Shown here in pieces: positions 1 through 5,812 of a stretch of 15,167 nucleotides of DNA. Source of the DNA: JAWKHR01 sp041394725 (lineage in GTDB: Bacteria; Acidobacteriota; Vicinamibacteria; Vicinamibacterales; SCN-69-37); the NCBI GenBank assembly GCA_041394725.1, contig JAWKHR010000084.1, positions 1 to 15,167 of the forward strand, read 5' to 3'. Under the pieces are notes generated by a model that was not told where the DNA came from, searched no databases, and was given only the letters and a program-made list of their open reading frames with translations. Position 1 is the first letter of the stretch, and the number at the start of each line of letters is the position of its first letter. The translations under genes were made by a program, and so were the position numbers.

Positions 1-635
1 ATCCAGCCGACGAGCTGATCGCGCGGCACCTCCAGCGTGGGGTCGGATCGATGCGGGCCCTTCCCCGCCTCGTAGTCCACGACGACGATCCGGCCGGCCG
101 GCGCGAGGTAGGGCACGAGGGCCTTCAGGTATTCGGGGCGCCCCTGGACGTGGTGCATCACGTCATGGAAGAGCGCGACGTCGACGTTCTTCACGGGCAG
201 CGCGGGGTCGGTGAACTTTCCGAGCACGGTCTGGACGTTCGCAACGCCGGCGTCGGCCGCGCGCTTCCGGATCGCGGGGAAGAAGCCCTCGTCGATCTCG
301 ACCGCGTAGACGCGGCCGTCGGGCCCGACCGCGCGCGCCATCGGCACCGACAGCAATCCCGACCCGGCCCCGATGTCGGCGACGATCTGGCCGGGCCGCA
401 ACTTCATCGCGGCGACGACGTCGTCGATCTTGAGCGCCGAGACGCGCGTCGTGCCGTCGAGGGTCTTGATCCACTCCTCGGCGGGTCGCGACCCGAGCTG
501 CGCGGCCGGCGCCGCACTTGACGCGCGGCCGGCCGGTGCCCAGCCCGCGGCCACGACCAGCGCGGAGACGACGAGCAGGCCGGGCCTCACCCGGCGCGCG
601 GGGCGGGTGTTCGACGGGGCGCACACGTGTCGCAT
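1..635 (-). CDS. Exported class I SAM-dependent methyltransferase, 3' end cut by the window edge
   Basis: 211 codons are visible from the ATG at 635; the C-terminus lies beyond position 1. Residues 17-45 look like a signal sequence: basic start, hydrophobic stretch LLVVSALVVAAG, then an Ala/Gly-rich region. The Rossmann methyltransferase core follows. Motif I is ADIGAGSG at 86-93, the acidic ribose-binding residue is E113 in VYAVEID, and the segment VDVALFHDVMHHV at 151-163 fits motif IV and the following helix typical of small-molecule methyltransferases. The family transfers a methyl group from S-adenosylmethionine; the acceptor cannot be read from the sequence. An export signal on a SAM enzyme is odd, since SAM is cytoplasmic, although such annotated proteins do occur in Acidobacteria-like genomes. 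The gene lies 80 bp downstream of the heme lipoprotein and has its own plausible promoter, so co-transcription is possible but not required. Confidence 0.85.
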   Translation of the reverse strand, partial: MRHVCAPSNTRPARRVRPGLLVVSALVVAAGWAPAGRASSAAPAAQLGSRPAEEWIKTLDGTTRVSALKIDDVVAAMKLRPGQIVADIGAGSGLLSVPMARAVGPDGRVYAVEIDEGFFPAIRKRAADAGVANVQTVLGKFTDPALPVKNVDVALFHDVMHHVQGRPEYLKALVPYLAPAGRIVVVDYEAGKGPHRSDPTLEVPRDQLVGW

Positions 636-641
636 GCGCTG

Positions 642-670
642 ATTGTGCGCGCGACGCGGTGTCGCCGCAA
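642..670 (-). promoter_or_regulatory. Putative sigma-70 promoter for the methyltransferase, near-leaderless
   Basis: On the minus strand, TTGCGG (665-670) is followed after exactly 17 bp by CACAAT (642-647), and the methyltransferase ATG begins only 6 bases after the -10. The -10 matches TATAAT at 4 of 6 positions and the -35 matches at 3 of 6. No Shine-Dalgarno sequence precedes the ATG, which fits a leaderless transcript. This is inferred from pattern alone. Confidence 0.4.
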
Positions 671-715
671 CCGAATCCGCGCCGGGATTCCCGCGTCGGG
701 GCCGAACCGTCCGGC

Positions 716-1144
716 CTACTGCGCGGCGTGGCTGTTCACGACCCAGTCGTAGATCGTGCCGGCCTTCGCGTTGCGGTCGCCCGACAGGTTGCCGTACATC
801 AGCCCGCCCGGCTGCGTGACCCGGACAAGCCGTGACGTATCGCTGCCCGCCGTCACGACCGCCAGCACGGCGCCGTAGGTGCTGAGGTCCACCCCGCCGT
901 CGCGCTGCGACGGCCGGTGGCACCCGACGCAGTTCGCGTCGAGGATGGGCTTGACGTCAGCCGTGTAGGTCAGCGTCGTCGCGCCGGTGCCGGTGACGGT
1001 GACCGCCGTGCTCGACGGAGAAGTCGGCGAACTGCCGCCGCAGGACGCGACGATCGCGCCGGCGAGGACGACGGCCATGGACAGCACGCCGAAGCGGAGG
1101 ACGAACGAGCCGGAAGATGAGTCGGAGAATGAAGACCCGGTCAT
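716..1144 (-). CDS. Mono-heme c-type cytochrome lipoprotein
   Basis: The 142-residue product (from the ATG at 1144) starts with a short serine-rich stretch and one arginine, then a hydrophobic segment ending in the lipobox VASC with the lipidated cysteine at 35. A Ser/Thr/Pro-rich linker follows. The C-terminal domain has VKPILDANCVGCH, with the CXXCH heme-attachment motif at 72-76, and GGLMYG, whose methionine at 116 is a plausible distal axial ligand. The spacing and the phrase 'VKPIL..NC..CH' match the small cytochrome c domains often found as lipoproteins in Acidobacteria and Planctomycetes. It is probably an electron-carrying or redox protein anchored on the periplasmic side of a membrane; its partner is unknown. 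The reading frame stays open further upstream to a possible start at 1279 or 1186, but the added residues are arginine-rich and look non-coding, so 1144 is preferred. M23 is a fallback start that would leave a very short signal peptide. Confidence 0.8.
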   Translation of the reverse strand: MTGSSFSDSSSGSFVLRFGVLSMAVVLAGAIVASCGGSSPTSPSSTAVTVTGTGATTLTYTADVKPILDANCVGCHRPSQRDGGVDLSTYGAVLAVVTAGSDTSRLVRVTQPGGLMYGNLSGDRNAKAGTIYDWVVNSHAAQ

Positions 1145-1405
1145 ACGGGACGGAAGGAGGCAAAGGGCATTCCAGCGCGGCGTCATCACGAGCGCTCGGA
1201 AACGGCGGCGCCCGTCGGGCGGCGGAGCGCGGCGTCGTCTCCTGGCGGGGACGGACGGGCGCCGCGATTGAAGAGCCATCGTCGCGTCCGAACCGTCCTT
1301 CCCCTCCGCCGGCTCCCCGCGTCGACCCTGCTCCAGGCAGACGAAGGCTGATCGTCACCCGGTCCGTTTGGTCACACGGCTGAAGGCCGCCCGGGCCGGC
1401 GGGGC

Positions 1406-1437
1406 TGGGCCGACGAGGGGTGAGCCGGCTCGGCCCA
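1406..1437. repeat. Inverted repeat, 8-bp arms
   Basis: TGGGCCGA at 1406-1413 is exactly complementary to TCGGCCCA at 1430-1437. There is no T-run after either arm, and both neighbouring genes point away from it, so it is not an obvious terminator. It could be a binding site or simply a consequence of the high GC content. Confidence 0.4.
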
Positions 1438-1467
1438 CCTGGGGCGTGAGCACAGCATTTCTTTGCA

Positions 1468-1487
1468 TAGACTATCGTGGTAATCTA
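1468..1487. promoter_or_regulatory. Likely PadR operator (dyad) overlapping the promoter
   Basis: The 20 bases form an imperfect palindrome, TAGA-N-TA-N-C-NN-G-N-TA-N-TCTA, with 14 of 20 positions symmetric. It ends 7 bases before the padR-like ATG. PadR-family repressors commonly bind such dyads, often rich in TA steps, in their own promoters. The candidate -10 box TAATCT (1481-1486) lies within the right arm, so protein bound here would block RNA polymerase. The promoter would start transcription about at the ATG, giving a leaderless message; no good -35 is visible at 17 bp (TTTCTT, 1458-1463). Confidence 0.6.
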
Positions 1488-1494
1488 GCGGGCG

Positions 1495-1839
1495 ATGGCG
1501 GAAATGCCCGTAAAAACGCCCAACGCACTCCTCCACGGGGCCCTGGACGCCCTGATTCTCCGCACGCTCGCCCACGGGCCGAGCCACGGCTATGCCATCG
1601 CCCGCTCCATCGAGGAGAAGACCGGCGAGGCGGTCGTCGTCGAGGAGGGCTCGCTCTATCCGGCCCTCTACCGCATGGAGCGGAAGGGCTGGCTGGAAGC
1701 CGAGTGGGGCACGTCCGAGCTGGGCCGCCGGGCGAAGATCTACCGCCTCACCGACGCGGGCCGCGTCCGGCTCGCGTCCGAAACCGACACCTGGCGCCGG
1801 TTCGCGGCCGGCGTCGCGCGCGTCCTGTTCCCGCAATGA
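1495..1839 (+). CDS. PadR family transcriptional repressor
   Basis: The 114-residue protein is a typical short PadR regulator. After the N-terminal helix (LLHGALDALILRTL, 12-25) comes HGPSHGYAIARSI at 27-39, then the recognition-helix segment EEGSLYPALYRMERKGWL at 50-67 and the wing RRAKIYRLTDAG at 78-89, all signature PadR features. It binds DNA as a dimer and usually represses its own operon; the signal it senses is unknown. The start at 1495 is preceded by a -10-like box and no Shine-Dalgarno sequence. The permease gene starts 13 bp after its stop, a PadR-ADOP pairing frequent in Acidobacteriota, so the repressor probably controls that permease. Confidence 0.95.
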   Translation: MAEMPVKTPNALLHGALDALILRTLAHGPSHGYAIARSIEEKTGEAVVVEEGSLYPALYRMERKGWLEAEWGTSELGRRAKIYRLTDAGRVRLASETDTWRRFAAGVARVLFPQ

Positions 1840-1852
1840 GCGACACGACCCC

Positions 1853-4516
1853 ATGAAACGCTCGCTGCGATCGTGGCTCTGGCGCATCCCCGTCGAGCGC
1901 GAGGTGGACGAGGAGCTGGCGTTCCACGTCGAGATGCGGACGCGGGAGCTGACCGCGGCGGGCATGGATCCCGAGCGGGCGCGCGCCCTGGCGACGCGTC
2001 GCCTCGCTGCGCTGCGGGCCGTCCGGGAAACGTGCGTGGACATCGGCACGAAGCGCGATCGGAGGATCCGACTGATGCAGTGGCTCGAAGAATTCCGGCA
2101 GGACGTGCGGTTCGCCGTCCGTCAACTCGCGGCCGCCCCGGCCTTCTCGCTCGTCGCCGTCCTCACGCTGGCGCTCGGGATCGGCGCCAACAGCGCCATC
2201 TTCGCGCTGGTGGACGCCACGCTGCTCCGGCCGCTCCCGTTTCCCGATCCCGATCGCCTCGTCCAGCTCTGGGAACGCACCGACTCGACCAGCCGCGGCA
2301 GCGTGGCGCCGCTCAACGCGGCGGACTGGGACGCGCGCAACCACACGTTCGATCGCATCGGCGGCTACATCCCCTCGGTCGGCGGGATGGTGATGGCCGG
2401 TGCCGACGGCAACGCCGAGACCGTGCCCCGCCAGTGGGTCACGCACGGCATCTTCGACGCGCTCGGCCTCACGCCCGTCGCCGGCCGGACCTTCCAGCCT
2501 CGGGATCGGGACGAGCGGGCGAACGTGGTCGTGCTGAGCGAGGAGTTCTGGCGCGCCCGCTTCGGCGGCGATCCCGCGATCATCGGCCAGGTGCTGCGCC
2601 TCGACGGCGACCCGTACACCGTCGTCGGCGTGATGCCGCGGGAGGCGGAGATCATCGGGCGCAGCAGCATCTGGGCGCTGTTTCCGGTCGGGAACGATCC
2701 CTACCTGCGTTCGGCGCGGTTCCTCCACGTGATCGGCCGGCTCGCGCCCGGCGTCACCCGCGACGCCGCCGCGACGGACCTGGCCTCGATCGCCGCCGCG
2801 ATGGCCGCCGAGCACCCGGACACCAACGCCGGACGAAGCGTGTCGCTGGAGCCGCTGCACGAGGCGGTCGTCGGCCGTGACCTGCGCGTCACGTCACTCC
2901 TGTTCCTCGGCGTGGTGGGATTCGTGCTGCTCATCTGCTGCGCCAACGTGGCGAACCTGCTGATGGCGCGCGCGACCGCACGGGCTCGCGAGCTGGCGAT
3001 CCGATCCGCGCTCGGCGCCGGCCGCTTCCGCGTGGCCCGGCAGCTGCTGACCGAGAGCCTCGTGCTGTCGGTCGCCGGCGGCCTGCTCGGGCTCGGGGCC
3101 GGCGCGACGATCCTCGCCACGGCGCCGTCGCTCCTGCCGCCCGAACTGCTGCCCGCCACCATGACGCCGGCGTTCGACGCGCGCGTCGTGGTCTTCTGCG
3201 CGATGGCGGCGGTCGTCGTCGGCGTCGTCTTCGGGCTCGCGCCGGTCTGGCAGAGCACGACGACCCGATCGGCCCGGACGATGGCCTCGGACGGTCGCGG
3301 CACCACCGGGCGCGGCAGCCGGCTCCGCGGCCTGCTCGTCGCCGGGGAGGTGGCGACGGCCGTGCTGCTGCTCTTCGGCGCGGGACTCCTGCTGCGCACG
3401 CTCGTCGCCGTGGACACCGTGGACCGCGGCTACCGCGCCGGGAGCGTCCTGACGATGATGGTGGATCCGCTGGGTGGCCGGTATCCGACCGTCGCGTCGC
3501 TCGTCGGGTTCTACGACGAGCTGGAGACCGAAATCGCCGCGGTGCCCGGCGTCGCGCGCGTGGGCTGGGCCAGCACGCAGCCGATGGGCGAGTCCTCGCT
3601 GGGCGACGTGACCTACGACGTCGTCGGCGCACCGGTGACCGATGCGAGCCAGCGCCCGGCCGCCGACTATCAGGTCGCCAGCGCCGGCTACTTCGACGCC
3701 GTCGATCTGCCGATCGTCGAGGGCCGCGCGTTCACGGACCACGACACGGAGACGTCCGAGGCGGTGTGCCTGGTGAACGAAGCCCTCGCGCGACGGCACT
3801 TCCCGGACCGGTCGCCCCTGGGCGCGCAGCTCGCGATTCGCACGTCGAGCGCGCCGGACGCGCCCGTCACGCTGCGCCGCATCGTCGGCGTGGCCCGGCA
3901 GGTCAAGGCGCGGCCCGACGAACTCGAGCCGTTCATGCAGATCTACGTCCCGCTCGGCCAGGACCCGACCGACGACATCTTCGTCTTCGTGCGGCCCGAG
4001 TCCGGCGACGCTGGCGTGCTGGCGGGCGCGGTACGGGCGGCGATCGGGCGCGTCGATCGCGACCAGCTGGTGAGCGTGCGCGACGTCGCCACACTCGGCG
4101 ATGTCGCGACCGTGGCCACCAGCGCGCACCGATTCCGCGCCGTGCTCGTGGCGACCTTCGCGGTCCTCGCGCTGCTCCTGGCGATGGTCGGCGTGTTCGG
4201 GATCCTCTCCTACGCGGTCCAGCAGCGACTCCGGGAAATTGCCGTCCGGCGCGCGCTGGGCGCCACGACGCGCGACGTCGTCGTCCTCGTCGTGCGGCAT
4301 GCCGCCGGCGTCATCGTCGCGGGCGTCGTGGTGGGGCTCGCGGGCGCGGCGCTTGCCGGCCGCGCGCTGGCGGCACTGCTCTTCGGCGTGCGGCCGCTCG
4401 ATCCGGCGACCTTTGCCGCCGTCGTCGCCGCGCTGATCGTCACGAGCGCGCTGGCAGTGGCCGGCCCGGCCTGGCGCGCCACCAGGGTCGATCCGGCGAC
4501 GGCGTTCCGTCTCTGA
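1853..4516 (+). CDS. ADOP-type MacB/FtsX permease (long form with N-terminal prefix domain)
   Basis: The 887-residue membrane protein has two MacB-like periplasmic domains and two FtsX modules. Residues 1-80 are a soluble charged prefix (VEREVDEELAFHVEMR) typical of PadR-linked ADOP proteins. Membrane segments lie near 98-124 (LTLALGIGANSAIF), 346-374, 402-425, 445-466, 494-516, 764-790, 815-840 and 852-872, giving the duplicated four-helix layout. The conserved phrases RARELAIRSALGAGR (376-390) and LREIAVRRALGA (793-804) follow helices 2 and 6 and are the family's coupling segments. No ATPase domain or gene is nearby, hence 'orphan' permease; the transported substrate is unknown. The ATG at 1853 is chosen because it begins the conserved prefix and lies 13 bp after padR; upstream in-frame codons overlap padR and look non-coding. 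It is likely co-transcribed with and repressed by PadR. Confidence 0.93.
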   Translation: MKRSLRSWLWRIPVEREVDEELAFHVEMRTRELTAAGMDPERARALATRRLAALRAVRETCVDIGTKRDRRIRLMQWLEEFRQDVRFAVRQLAAAPAFSLVAVLTLALGIGANSAIFALVDATLLRPLPFPDPDRLVQLWERTDSTSRGSVAPLNAADWDARNHTFDRIGGYIPSVGGMVMAGADGNAETVPRQWVTHGIFDALGLTPVAGRTFQPRDRDERANVVVLSEEFWRARFGGDPAIIGQVLRLDGDPYTVVGVMPREAEIIGRSSIWALFPVGNDPYLRSARFLHVIGRLAPGVTRDAAATDLASIAAAMAAEHPDTNAGRSVSLEPLHEAVVGRDLRVTSLLFLGVVGFVLLICCANVANLLMARATARARELAIRSALGAGRFRVARQLLTESLVLSVAGGLLGLGAGATILATAPSLLPPELLPATMTPAFDARVVVFCAMAAVVVGVVFGLAPVWQSTTTRSARTMASDGRGTTGRGSRLRGLLVAGEVATAVLLLFGAGLLLRTLVAVDTVDRGYRAGSVLTMMVDPLGGRYPTVASLVGFYDELETEIAAVPGVARVGWASTQPMGESSLGDVTYDVVGAPVTDASQRPAADYQVASAGYFDAVDLPIVEGRAFTDHDTETSEAVCLVNEALARRHFPDRSPLGAQLAIRTSSAPDAPVTLRRIVGVARQVKARPDELEPFMQIYVPLGQDPTDDIFVFVRPESGDAGVLAGAVRAAIGRVDRDQLVSVRDVATLGDVATVATSAHRFRAVLVATFAVLALLLAMVGVFGILSYAVQQRLREIAVRRALGATTRDVVVLVVRHAAGVIVAGVVVGLAGAALAGRALAALLFGVRPLDPATFAAVVAALIVTSALAVAGPAWRATRVDPATAFRL

Positions 4517-4580
4517 GCCTCGCAGGGGCTGGCACGCACGCGCGGGCCCCGGACGCCCGCATGCCGCCGGCCCGGCCAGG

Positions 4581-4589
4581 TGAGACAAT
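4581..4589 (+). promoter_or_regulatory. Possible extended -10 element for the kinase-BRCT gene
   Basis: TGA followed by GACAAT (4584-4589) resembles an extended -10 (TGnTATAAT, 4 of 6 in the hexamer) and ends 17 bases before the chosen ATG at 4607. No convincing -35 is seen. The gap of 90 bases after the permease stop leaves room for a separate promoter. Confidence 0.3.
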
Positions 4590-4606
4590 CGGGGGCTGGA
4601 ACGCGC

Positions 4607-5812
4607 ATGCCCTCACTCACCCGCCTCCCGCGTCCCGACGCGACGACGCGCCTCGCCGGCGGTGCCAGCCGGCGGGATGATGCGCCGCGCGATCTGCTCG
4701 CGCCCGGCCAGCTCGTCTCGAGCCCGACGTCCGGGCTGTCGTATCGCGTCGAGCGGCTGCTCGGGCGCGGCGGCTACGGGCAGGTGTACCGCGTGCGCCG
4801 GCAGGGCCGGTCCTCGACGGTGCCGCTGGTCCTCGGCCTCAAGATCAGCCCGCACCTCGACGGCTGGGTGCGCGAGGCGTATTTCGGCCAGCTCCTCCGG
4901 GATCACCCGCGCGCGATCCGGCTGTTCGACACGTTCCCGACCGTGGACGCGGCGGGCCGTGTCTTCTACTGCCTCGCGCTCGAGTACGCGCCGCACGGCG
5001 ACCTGAGCGCGTTTCTCGCGCGGCGGTCGCGCGGCCTGACCGAGGCCGCGACGCGTCGCGAGATCGCCGGCATCCTGCAGGTGCTCGGCCGCCTGCACCG
5101 CGGCCAGCTCCTCCACCGCGACCTGACGCCGCTCAACGTGTTCGTCTGCGACCGTCATCGCCTGAAGCTCGGCGACTTCGGGATCGTGCGCCAGCAGAGC
5201 AACCGGCGCGGCGTGACGTCGCGCACGATGAACCAGTCGATGGTGCCGAGCGACATGCTGGGCGGCGACGCGCCGAAGTGGCGCGCGCGCGACGACGTCT
5301 ATCAGGTCGGGCAGCTGCTGGCGATGCTCATCAAGGGCGACGCGCGGGCGCGCGTCCGGACGGGCGAGGTGCGGCGGCTGCCGTGCAGCGACGAGTTGCG
5401 CGAGATCGTCCACCGCTGCATCGGCGAGCGGCGCAAGCGCTACGAGAGCGCGGATGAGCTGATCGAGGCGCTGACGAGCCCGCCGGCGCGCCTCGGCGTG
5501 GGCCGGCTGACGTCACTGAAGGGCCGGCACGTCACGTTCACCGGCATCCTCAGCCGCCCGCGGAAGGACGCCGTCGCCGCCGCCCGACGCGCGGGTGCCA
5601 TCGTTCACTCCGGGCCGTCGGCGAAGACGACCGTCGTCGTGCGCGGCCGGCCGAACCCGCTGCAGGCGGCCGGGCGTGACGGCGGCCTGAAGCTGATGGA
5701 GATCAAGCGCCTGCGGAAGAAGGGACACCGGATCACGCTGCTCAACGACGCGGCGTTCTGGAAGCTGGTGACCCGGCCGCGCACCCGTACACGTCCTCGA
5801 CAGACCGATTGA
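4607..5812 (+). CDS. Ser/Thr protein kinase with C-terminal BRCT domain
   Basis: The 401-residue soluble protein carries a full Hanks-type kinase domain at about 46-290. The glycine loop is LGRGGYGQVY (52-61), the ATP-anchoring lysine is K79 in LGLKIS, the likely alphaC glutamate is E90, the catalytic loop is HRDLTPLNV (H170, R171, D172, N177), and the metal-binding motif is DFG at 190-192. The activation segment is unusually rich in Ser, Thr and Asn, and no standard APE is seen. The C-terminal part, 304-388, reads as a BRCT domain: LKGRHVTFTGILSRPRKDA, then AGAIVHSGPSAKTTVVVRG and a tryptophan-containing last helix (DAAFWKLV), closest in style to the BRCT of NAD-dependent DNA ligase. There is no transmembrane segment, unlike PknB-type kinases. 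A GTG at 4580 would add nine residues; the ATG at 4607 is preferred because of the GGGGG-containing leader. Its targets are unknown; BRCT suggests phosphoprotein or DNA-repair contacts. Confidence 0.9.
   Translation: MPSLTRLPRPDATTRLAGGASRRDDAPRDLLAPGQLVSSPTSGLSYRVERLLGRGGYGQVYRVRRQGRSSTVPLVLGLKISPHLDGWVREAYFGQLLRDHPRAIRLFDTFPTVDAAGRVFYCLALEYAPHGDLSAFLARRSRGLTEAATRREIAGILQVLGRLHRGQLLHRDLTPLNVFVCDRHRLKLGDFGIVRQQSNRRGVTSRTMNQSMVPSDMLGGDAPKWRARDDVYQVGQLLAMLIKGDARARVRTGEVRRLPCSDELREIVHRCIGERRKRYESADELIEALTSPPARLGVGRLTSLKGRHVTFTGILSRPRKDAVAAARRAGAIVHSGPSAKTTVVVRGRPNPLQAAGRDGGLKLMEIKRLRKKGHRITLLNDAAFWKLVTRPRTRTRPRQTD

Larger units (their letters stand above)
1145..1494. other. Divergent intergenic region between the heme lipoprotein and padR-like genes
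   Basis: No credible gene is seen in these 350 bases on either strand; the open frames here give arginine- and alanine-rich translations with no domain-like pattern. It holds an inverted repeat at 1406-1437 (arms TGGGCCGA and TCGGCCCA around a 16-base loop that contains most of the palindrome GAGCCGGCTC), a short direct repeat GTCACCCGG/GTCACACGG at 1354-1362 and 1371-1379, and a PadR-type dyad at 1468-1487. Local base composition drops in GC only in the last 45 bases, where the promoter and operator lie. Confidence 0.6.

Noticed and set aside
1463..1486. TTGCAT and TAATCT as a standard promoter pair before the padR-like gene
   Set aside because: The spacer is only 12 bp, too short for sigma-70 promoters; only the -10 part was kept as plausible.
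1592..1852. Upstream extension of the PadR-linked permease
   Set aside because: It overlaps the padR-like gene out of frame and has no family similarity; the conserved prefix starts at the ATG at 1853.
4542..4560. Hairpin GCGGGC/GCCCGC after the first permease as a terminator
   Set aside because: The 6-bp stem is not followed by a T-run, and short GC stems are expected by chance in this sequence.
5532..5545. Further match to the CCGTTCACCGGT element inside the kinase-BRCT gene
   Set aside because: It differs at two positions and lies in codons for VTFTG of the BRCT domain, so coding constraint explains it.
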